A model generated the notes under the pieces. It saw only the letters and a list, made by a program, of their open reading frames with translations, made no database searches and had not been told where the DNA came from. Both the position numbers and the translations under genes were made by a program. A stretch of 9,402 nt of DNA, from positions 1 through 9,402 of the forward strand of contig JADLBI010000029.1 in NCBI GenBank assembly GCA_020847775.1. Reading direction: 5' to 3'. The stretch is from Opitutaceae bacterium. Its GTDB lineage: Bacteria; Verrucomicrobiota; Verrucomicrobiia; Opitutales; Opitutaceae. Positions 1-6,864 of this stretch are shown piece after piece (the first letter of the stretch is position 1; each line of letters starts with the position of its first letter).

Positions 1-1411
<1,411 letters not shown>

Positions 1412-1436
1412 AGGAAAATTCAGGAGGCGGGAAAGG

Positions 1437-3305
1437 TCAGGCCGCAGGTGGAATGTGCAAGGGCTGACGGAGCTGGCGTTGTAGTTCGGTGCGTTCTCTC
1501 AGTAGTGAAATCGGGTCAATTTTACTGTCCGCGCGGTGGTTGGCTAAATCAAGTTCTATTTGTTGCAGCCGGGGTTCGAGGGCCCTGGCGCGCAGCAAAC
1601 GCAAACCCTCAGCAGCCACTTTATGCGGGTCTTCAAACACCGGAGCGTCGAAGAGCAAGGAGGCCACAAGCGCTTTTTCATCAGGGGTTTCCAATAGCTC
1701 GTCAAGGTGTTCTCTGCCGGGCCAGCTTGCGTGTTCAAACTCGGCCAAAAACCGGTTCAGGAGCACGCCGGCCGTGTGTCCGGTGTCAATCCAATCATGC
1801 GGCAAGATGGTGGAGAGCGGTCGGCCGAGTTCCTCAAAATGCAGGCAAATCAACAGTAAATTGTATTCCGGAACTGTAACTGCGGGATCGAGATTTAAGC
1901 GACGTTCTTTTCGTGCCCCTTCAGTATTCGGTGTAGCTGACCCTCCTTTGGTTTTGTGTCGTAGAAAAGCGACTTCGACAGAATGAGGTAGTATTCTCAA
2001 CTGTCCGAATGCGGGGGCTAACCTGACTAATAGAGCTTGTTGGGTAATCTCCGATGGTGCGGCACTAATGAGGTCGAATGCTTGCTCAATCGCTCTGGTT
2101 TTGACTTCGATTGATGCTGTCGAAGGTTCAGGCAGAAGATACCTTTGAATGAATGTTTCGATTCCGAAAGAAGCACGTTTTAAGTCTTCGTATGCGGCGA
2201 TACCTCTTTTTTGAAAAAGCACGTCGGGATCCAGTTTTTCGTCTGAACCACTGCCCAAGAACCTGATCTCTAGACCGGCCTTCAATGCCATGGGCAGAAA
2301 CCGCAACGCGGCTTTTTGTCCGGCGCTGTCGCTGTCGAAAAAGCATTCGACCTGCGAATGGTAGCGGCGCAGGAGCACGAGCTGCGTGTCGGTGATGGCC
2401 GTGCCCTGGGGGGCGATCGCGGTTTTGAGACCCACGCTCCAGCAACGCAGCGCGTCGAGCTGACCCTCGACCATGACAAACGGTTTGCCTTCGCCGACGG
2501 CAGTGCGCGCGCGGTCGAGGTTGAAGAGCAGGTTGCCCTTCGTGAACACGGGGGTCTCGGGCGAGTTGACGTATTTTGCTTCGCGCGCCGGATCATCCTC
2601 GGGCGTGAGCTCGGTTTGCCGCGCGGTGAAGGCGACGACGCGGCCCTGATGATCGCGGATGGGAATCATCAAGCGTCCGCGAAAGCGCGGCCGTAGGGAA
2701 TTGAGCCCAAGCACGGCCTGCTCGCGGATGAAAAACAGGCCGCATTGGCGCACCGCGTCCTCGCTGAATTTTCGTTTCAACACCTGCGCGCCGAGCGAGT
2801 CGTCCTGGGCGGGGGCGGCGCCGATCTTGAACTCTTCAGCCAACTCGGGCGTGAATTTGCGTTGTTCCACCCAATAGCGGCGCATGAAGTCGCCGGTGGG
2901 GTTTTGCCCGCGAAAAATCTGATGGTAATGCTCGGTGGCGAGTTCGTGGATCTCGAAAATCTCCTGCCGCAGTGAGCGTTCCTCGCGGCTTGGGCCGGAG
3001 CCTTGCTCGTATTCAATCTCGATGTTGAAGCGCTGGCCGAGCGCCTCGACCGCCTCGGTGAAACCAAGCTGCTCGGTCTCGCGCACGAAACTGATGATGT
3101 CGCCGGCTTTGCCGCAACCGAAGCATTTGTAGAAACCCTTGTCCGAATCGACGTGGAAGGATGGCGACTTTTCGTTGTGAAACGGGCAGAGCCCCTTCAG
3201 CCGCGCCCCGCCGGCCTTGCGCAACGTCACCACGCGCGAAACGACATCGGCGAGGTTGACGCGCAACTTGAGGTCGCGCACGCAGGTGGGCTTGATGACA
3301 GGCAT
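1437..3305 (-). CDS. dnaG: DNA primase DnaG
   Basis: Synthesises the RNA primers for replication and works with the replicative helicase. The product is 622 residues, a normal length. The N-terminal CHC2 zinc-binding domain has C40, H43, C61 and C64 (CPFH...CFGC). The catalytic RNAP-basic and TOPRIM core follows, with the acidic motif VEGQLD (E280, D284) and DSDSAG (D324, D326). The family usually reads EGYMD and DGDxAG, so the metal-binding acids are kept but two neighbours differ. The C-terminal part (about 440-622), expected to bind helicase, is poorly conserved and could not be checked by eye. I chose the ATG at 3305 because conserved family sequence begins there; an in-frame ATG at 3392 would add 29 unlikely residues spanning the intergenic inverted repeat. 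Residues about 362-482 are encoded by DNA of about 46% GC, far below the flanks. rpoD follows after 25 bp; rpsU, often first in this operon, is absent upstream. Confidence 0.96.
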   Translation of the reverse strand: MPVIKPTCVRDLKLRVNLADVVSRVVTLRKAGGARLKGLCPFHNEKSPSFHVDSDKGFYKCFGCGKAGDIISFVRETEQLGFTEAVEALGQRFNIEIEYEQGSGPSREERSLRQEIFEIHELATEHYHQIFRGQNPTGDFMRRYWVEQRKFTPELAEEFKIGAAPAQDDSLGAQVLKRKFSEDAVRQCGLFFIREQAVLGLNSLRPRFRGRLMIPIRDHQGRVVAFTARQTELTPEDDPAREAKYVNSPETPVFTKGNLLFNLDRARTAVGEGKPFVMVEGQLDALRCWSVGLKTAIAPQGTAITDTQLVLLRRYHSQVECFFDSDSAGQKAALRFLPMALKAGLEIRFLGSGSDEKLDPDVLFQKRGIAAYEDLKRASFGIETFIQRYLLPEPSTASIEVKTRAIEQAFDLISAAPSEITQQALLVRLAPAFGQLRILPHSVEVAFLRHKTKGGSATPNTEGARKERRLNLDPAVTVPEYNLLLICLHFEELGRPLSTILPHDWIDTGHTAGVLLNRFLAEFEHASWPGREHLDELLETPDEKALVASLLFDAPVFEDPHKVAAEGLRLLRARALEPRLQQIELDLANHRADSKIDPISLLRERTELQRQLRQPLHIPPAA

Positions 3306-3338
3306 GGGGCGGTGGCGCGCCGTCCGGCGCAAAGAATG

Positions 3339-3367
3339 CACTTTCAACCGGGGGGGGCGGCTGTCAA
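3339..3367 (-). promoter_or_regulatory. Candidate dnaG–rpoD promoter with a C8 run in the spacer
   Basis: A perfect consensus -35 hexamer TTGACA reads on the minus strand at 3367-3362, about 57 bp before the dnaG start. At the usual 17-bp spacing the -10 position reads AAAGTG, a poor match, so the -10 is uncertain. The spacer contains eight consecutive C (3357-3350). The -35 box lies inside the loop of the inverted repeat at 3345-3383. The location between divergent genes supports a promoter here, but the weak -10 keeps confidence low. Confidence 0.35.
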
Positions 3368-3383
3368 GTTTCCCGCCCGGTTG
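3345..3383. repeat. Inverted repeat in the dnaG / DUF362 divergent region
   Basis: CAACCGGG at 3345-3352 is matched by its exact reverse complement CCCGGTTG at 3376-3383. After one mismatch, three further G:C pairs (3354-3356 with 3372-3374) extend the stem. The left arm merges into a run of eight G (3350-3357). It could be a cruciform or operator between the divergent genes, or a hairpin in a leader transcript. There is no T-tract, so it is not an intrinsic terminator. Confidence 0.6.
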
Positions 3384-3411
3384 CGGAACCAACTATGGTT
3401 TCCGGCTACAT

Positions 3412-4446
3412 ATGCTCATGCGTAATTCTCTTTTGGCGGCCTTGCTTTTGGCCGTTTTCTCCAGTGCCCGCGCGGACGAGGCTCCGCCACCGCCCGCGCC
3501 GTTGCCGGTGTGGGAGACGACGTTAACCGGATTCGGACTTACGGACTATAATCACGCCGTGGAGCGGTTGATCGCGGATTTTGAGCAACGCACCGGCCGC
3601 CGCATGGTGCCGGGGGAGAAGCACAAGGTCGGCCTCAAAATTTATGCCGACTCCGGCCCGGGCATGGCTACGCCGATGCCGTTGGTGCGCGCGGTCATCT
3701 CCGCGCTCGAACGCCGCGGTTTCGCGAAGGAGAATATTTTTCTGGTAGGCTTGAATCAACTGCGTCTACGCATGACGGGATATCTACCCTCGATGGTGAG
3801 CGCAGAATCCGCCTTCCCGGGGCATCCGATCTTTGTGTTGGAGTCGGGACGCTATTTCGACCCGGTGTGGTTTTATGACAGCCCGCTACCACAGCGTTTC
3901 GACCCTATTTTTGTCGAAAACCAAACCAAGGGCGTGCCCAACGACTCGACAAAAGACGAGGATCGCAAGAGCTTCCTCGCCACGCCGCTATTTCTCGACG
4001 CGGATTTCTGGATCAACCTGCCAGTTTACACCGACCACCCGACGCTCGGCGTCAATGGTTCGCTCGTGAACGCCACGTTGTGGAACGCCTCCAACACCGC
4101 GCGATTCTTCCGCAGCCCGGCCAACGCGCCGGCCGCCGTCGCCGAGATGAGCGCCATTCCCGAATTGCGGCAAACCTGGGCCTTCACGATCGTCAGCTTG
4201 CAGCATTACCAATACATCGGCGGACCGTTCTTCAATTCGCTCTACACCGTGTCGGAACCGAAACTCTGGCTCAGCCGCGATCCGGTCATGCTGGACGCCA
4301 TGATGCTCGAGCGCATCAATCGCTGGCGCAAGCTCTCGGGCTTCAATCCGGTCTCCGAGGAAATCCGCACGCTGGAGTTCGCGCATTTGCTGGGGGTCGG
4401 CCAGGACGATCCCAAGCAGGCCAAGATTATCGAAGTCCCGGAATAA
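3412..4446 (+). CDS. Exported DUF362-like protein
   Basis: Function unknown. The N-terminus looks like a signal peptide: MRNSLLAALLLAVFSSARA, with likely cleavage before DEAPPPP, followed by a Pro-rich linker. Two in-frame ATGs (3412 and 3418) both keep the signal peptide, giving 344 or 342 residues. The mature part resembles the DUF362 family: VGLKIYADSGPGMATPMPLVRAV near residue 70, the central FWINLPVYTDHPTLGVNGSLVN segment, and DPVMLDAMMLERINRW toward the end. Many DUF362 proteins carry ferredoxin-type cysteine clusters; this one has no cysteine at all, so an iron–sulphur role is excluded. It is divergent from dnaG and 43 bp upstream of nuoA, probably heading the plus-strand gene group. 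The family assignment is by eye and moderately sure; a periplasmic or secreted location follows from the signal peptide. Confidence 0.8.
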   Translation: MLMRNSLLAALLLAVFSSARADEAPPPPAPLPVWETTLTGFGLTDYNHAVERLIADFEQRTGRRMVPGEKHKVGLKIYADSGPGMATPMPLVRAVISALERRGFAKENIFLVGLNQLRLRMTGYLPSMVSAESAFPGHPIFVLESGRYFDPVWFYDSPLPQRFDPIFVENQTKGVPNDSTKDEDRKSFLATPLFLDADFWINLPVYTDHPTLGVNGSLVNATLWNASNTARFFRSPANAPAAVAEMSAIPELRQTWAFTIVSLQHYQYIGGPFFNSLYTVSEPKLWLSRDPVMLDAMMLERINRWRKLSGFNPVSEEIRTLEFAHLLGVGQDDPKQAKIIEVPE

Positions 4447-4489
4447 ACCGCTTGTCAGCTGCGCGGCCCGCCGCGAAATTCGCCTCCCG

Positions 4490-4861
4490 ATGACCTCACC
4501 GTATCTGCCATTTTTCATCCAAGCCGTGCTGGCCGGCGGCATCGCCGCCGCGATCATCATCGCCTCGCACCTGTTCGGGCAGCGCGCCGCGAAGAATGCC
4601 ATCAAGGACACCGCCTATGAATGCGGTGTGCCGGCGGAGGGTGTGGTGCACTCGCGTTTTTCGGTGAAGTTCTACGTCACGGTGATGCTGTTCATCCTCT
4701 TCGACATCGAAGTCGTGTTCCTCATTCCGCTGTGCTTTGTGTATCGCGATTGTCTGGCCCACAACATCGCGGTCTTCTGGCCCGCCATGTTCTTCATCGG
4801 CGTGCTGGTGCTTGGCCTGTTTTACGAAATCAAAAAAGGCGCCCTCGAGTGGGAGAAGTGA
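4490..4861 (+). CDS. nuoA: NADH-quinone oxidoreductase subunit A
   Basis: Small membrane subunit of respiratory complex I (ND3 homologue), which helps couple quinone reduction to proton pumping. The product is 123 residues, the usual length. Three transmembrane helices are visible at about residues 8-29, 62-85 and 94-112. Family signatures are YECG (43-46, with the loop cysteine C45), FDIE in helix 2 (71-74) and the C-terminal YEIKKGALEW (112-121). It sits alone: the next gene, 20 bp downstream, is the EIIA–DAC fusion rather than nuoB, and no other complex I gene is present. The remaining subunits must be encoded elsewhere, or this is an extra copy. No Shine–Dalgarno sequence precedes the ATG. 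Confidence 0.96.
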   Translation: MTSPYLPFFIQAVLAGGIAAAIIIASHLFGQRAAKNAIKDTAYECGVPAEGVVHSRFSVKFYVTVMLFILFDIEVVFLIPLCFVYRDCLAHNIAVFWPAMFFIGVLVLGLFYEIKKGALEWEK

Positions 4862-4881
4862 ACCGGCGGCGCGACTGATCC

Positions 4882-6222
4882 ATGCGGCTGGAAAAGATCA
4901 TCTCCCGGAGCCGCATTGTTGATCTGCACAGCGTCACGCTGCGCGGTGCGTTGGAGGAGTTGCTCGCCGTCTGCGCCGAGAAGTTCAGTGATTTGAAACC
5001 TGAGGCGCTGATGCGTGGGCTGATGGCGCGCGAGAGCACGATGACCACCTATCTCGGCTCGGGCGTCTCACTGCCGCATGTGCGGGTGAAGATGAAGCGC
5101 CGCTACGTGCTCGCCATCGGGCGCAGCCGGGCGGGGGTGCGACACGAGGGCGCGAAGGACGACGAGCGCGTGCATCTGATCGTGATGCTGCTCGCCGGCG
5201 AGAAGGCCCGCGATTATCTGCAAGTGCTGGCCTCTATCGCGCGGCAGGTGCGTGAACCAGAGTTGGTGGATAATCTGACCAGCGCGCCCGATCTCGACAC
5301 GCTTTATGAGCGGTTGATCGGCGGTTTCGGCAGCATCCGGCCGGTACAGGCGCAGCAAAACCGCATCAATCGCCTGATGTTTCAAGAAGCGCAGCGGGTG
5401 GCGCGAGGCGCCTCATGTCAGGCGATCATGGTTTTTGGCGACACGTTTGTGGGCGGCATCCAGCCCGGCATGTTGCGCTCACGCATGAAGACCATCTTGG
5501 TCACGCGCAATCCCGCTGAGCCGGGCGAGGACCAGCAGGATTTCAACGTGACCTTGCAAGTGCGGTCGTTTTCAAGCCAGCGCATGGCGCAGCTGCGCAG
5601 CGCGATCTTGATGGCGCTTACGCACGGCGTGCTCACGTATACCGACCGCATTTGCTGCGTCGGGGGTGTGGCGGGTAGTAACCAGTTCGACACGCTGGCG
5701 GTGGTCGAGATCGACCGCGAATTTCAAACCTTGCGTAACGGCCGTCACGATTTGGTGCCTGAGGATGTCAAACCCGAGGTGTTGGAGCGGATCATCGCGG
5801 TCGCGACCGAGCTGGCCGTGGAGGGCCGCGAGGGGAAGCCGGTGGGCTGCTTGTTTGTGGTGGGCGATATCAAAACCGTCACGAAGTTCGCCAAACCGCT
5901 CGTCCTTAATCCGTTCTACGGCTATAAGGCGGAGGAGCGCAACATCCTCAATCCGTTCATGGACGAGACGATCAAGGAGTTTTCGTCCATCGACGGGGCG
6001 TTTTTGATCAGCGGCGATGGGGTGGTGGAATCGGCGGGCAGTCTGTTGCAAGCCGTGGACACCGAGCACGCCTTGCCCAGCGGGTTGGGCAGCCGTCATG
6101 CGGCGGCGGCGGCGATCAGCCTGCAGGCGCAATGCATCGCGATTCTGGTTTCATCCAGCAATGGTCAGGTGGTGTTGTTTCGGCGGGGCGTTATGTTGCC
6201 ATTGACGGAAAAGCGCCAGTAG
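4882..6222 (+). CDS. PTS EIIA – PK_C-like – diadenylate cyclase fusion protein
   Basis: Probably a soluble c-di-AMP synthase carrying a phosphotransferase input domain; 446 residues with no transmembrane segment. Residues about 5-150 look like a PtsN/fructose-type EIIA domain: the phospho-acceptor motif GVSLPHVRV places the histidine at H66 (codon 5077), and LLAGEKARDYLQVLASIARQ resembles the later EIIA helix. Residues about 165-285 resemble the C-terminal domain of pyruvate kinase (QAIMVFGDTFVGG, then RICCVGGVAGSNQFDTLAVV from 256), a fold I recall in archaeal DacZ cyclases. Residues about 295-446 are a DisA_N/DAC domain: EGREGKPVGCLFVVGD (314-329), IDGAFLI (DGA at 371-373) and GLGSRHAAAAAIS (RH at 405-406). 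Characterised DisA and CdaA read RHR where this reads RHA. It lacks the DNA-binding parts of DisA and the membrane helices of CdaA. The ATG at 4882 is 20 bp after nuoA. Domain calls are by motif; enzyme activity and PTS control are inferred. Confidence 0.88.
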   Translation: MRLEKIISRSRIVDLHSVTLRGALEELLAVCAEKFSDLKPEALMRGLMARESTMTTYLGSGVSLPHVRVKMKRRYVLAIGRSRAGVRHEGAKDDERVHLIVMLLAGEKARDYLQVLASIARQVREPELVDNLTSAPDLDTLYERLIGGFGSIRPVQAQQNRINRLMFQEAQRVARGASCQAIMVFGDTFVGGIQPGMLRSRMKTILVTRNPAEPGEDQQDFNVTLQVRSFSSQRMAQLRSAILMALTHGVLTYTDRICCVGGVAGSNQFDTLAVVEIDREFQTLRNGRHDLVPEDVKPEVLERIIAVATELAVEGREGKPVGCLFVVGDIKTVTKFAKPLVLNPFYGYKAEERNILNPFMDETIKEFSSIDGAFLISGDGVVESAGSLLQAVDTEHALPSGLGSRHAAAAAISLQAQCIAILVSSSNGQVVLFRRGVMLPLTEKRQ

Positions 6223-6313
6223 GGAGGGGCCGGGGGCCGCAGGCGGGGGGAGAACTTTGGAGTTGCCCTGCGGCGGCGGCGGGCTTTGCTCTGACCCTTC
6301 ACTTTTCAAAACC
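6223..6313 (+). other. rpmG leader / intergenic
   Basis: This 91-bp gap holds G-rich runs (for example 6243-6250) and a GCGGCGGCGGC tract. No T-tract terminator follows the cyclase gene, so readthrough into rpmG is possible. A separate rpmG promoter may lie here, but no convincing -35/-10 pair is visible. Confidence 0.4.
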
Positions 6314-6478
6314 ATGCAAGAAAACATCATCCTCGAATGCACCGAGGCCCGTAAAGAGGGCAAACCGGTCTCCCGCTATCTCTCCAAGCGCAACAAGAAG
6401 ACCGTGACCGAGCGCATCGAGAAGAAGAAATACAACCCGCACCTGAAGCGCCACACGGTGCACAAGGAAATCAAATAA
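6314..6478 (+). CDS. rpmG: Large ribosomal subunit protein bL33, cysteine-depleted form
   Basis: Small basic protein of the 50S subunit, 54 residues. It begins MQENIILECTEARKEGKPVS and ends KKKYNPHLKRHTVHKEIK, which aligns with the bL33 pattern ILECTECK...KYCPxCxKHTxHKE. The zinc-binding form has two CxxC pairs; here only the first cysteine (C9, in ECTEA) remains, and the second pair reads NPHL. It is therefore a zinc-independent (C-minus type) bL33. The ATG at 6314 fits the family start; upstream in-frame codons from 6257 encode Gly/Cys-rich sequence unlike bL33. A strong terminator follows 22 bp after the stop, making this the last gene of the plus-strand group. Confidence 0.94.
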   Translation: MQENIILECTEARKEGKPVSRYLSKRNKKTVTERIEKKKYNPHLKRHTVHKEIK

Positions 6479-6500
6479 GGGTTGCCTCCCGCTTTCGCGA

Positions 6501-6525
6501 AACCGGACTTCGGTCCGGTTTTTTT
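6501..6525 (+). terminator. Rho-independent terminator after rpmG
   Basis: A perfect 8-bp stem AACCGGAC / GTCCGGTT closes a TTCG tetraloop with a C:G closing pair (6501-6520) and runs into seven T (6519-6525). This is the classic very stable UUCG-loop terminator. In the reverse direction it is followed only by TTTCGCG, so it should work mainly for the plus strand. Confidence 0.93.
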
Positions 6526-6532
6526 GTGCCAG

Positions 6533-6552
6533 TACCGCGTGGCCACGCGGTA
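6533..6552. repeat. Perfect 20-bp palindrome
   Basis: TACCGCGTGGCCACGCGGTA is identical to its own reverse complement. It lies between the rpmG terminator and the stop of the convergent small gene, 7 bp from that stop. As RNA it can form a GC-rich hairpin, but neither strand has a T-tract immediately downstream, so termination would be atypical. It may serve as an end-of-transcript hairpin for the minus-strand gene or as a protein-binding site. Confidence 0.7.
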
Positions 6553-6559
6553 AAAAATG

Positions 6560-6796
6560 TTAAGACCGTTTGTCGGGGCCGACGACATGCAAGCGCCGCG
6601 CCGCGCGCCAGCCTTCGCGGTGCTTGCGGATCCAGTCAAGCAGGGCGCGCTCAAAGCCGATGTCATAGCCCAAGCGCTCCGATTCGAGCCACTTGTGTTT
6701 CAAGATTTCCTCCCGTTCGGCGAGAAACTCCTGATAGAGGCTGGATTGCTTGACGAACTCGCGCGTGGAGTCGGGCTCTTGGACAGGTAAGGTCAT
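6560..6796 (-). CDS. Small uncharacterised protein
   Basis: I do not recognise this protein. It has 78 residues, is strongly charged and should be soluble and largely helical. The core SLYQEFLAEREEILKHKWLE followed by LGYDIGFERALLDWIRKHRE looks like a structured, conserved unit; the tail is basic (WRAARRLHVVGPDKRS). There is no signal peptide, cysteine or membrane segment. I favour the ATG at 6796; an in-frame GTG at 6817 would add seven residues (MAVTSHG). It lies 68 bp downstream of mrp on the same strand with no terminator between, so cotranscription is likely. No function is assigned. Confidence 0.72.
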   Translation of the reverse strand: MTLPVQEPDSTREFVKQSSLYQEFLAEREEILKHKWLESERLGYDIGFERALLDWIRKHREGWRAARRLHVVGPDKRS

Positions 6797-6864
6797 TCCG
6801 TGGCTGGTCACTGCCACTCAGAGCGACGGCGCGAGTGCTGTCAATGCCGACAATGCTAGACGCA

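Noticed and set aside
3306..3392. In-frame upstream extension of dnaG to an ATG at 3392
   Set aside because: The extra 29 residues are unlike DnaG and would cover the inverted repeat and likely promoter; family conservation starts at 3305.
3217..3411. In-frame upstream extension of the DUF362-like gene to 3217
   Set aside because: It would overlap the start of dnaG antisense and bury the signal peptide 65 residues inside the protein.
4447..4489. Hairpin CGCGG/CCGCG (4462-4475) as a terminator before nuoA
   Set aside because: The stem is only 5 bp and no T-tract follows, so it is unlikely to stop transcription.
4882..6222. Calling the cyclase a standard DisA checkpoint protein
   Set aside because: DisA has the cyclase domain at the N-terminus followed by a DNA-binding region; here the cyclase is C-terminal and no helix-hairpin-helix is present.
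6314..6478. Reading the small basic protein as rpsU (bS21), the usual partner of dnaG and rpoD
   Set aside because: The ILECTE start and KHTxHKE-like end match bL33, not bS21.
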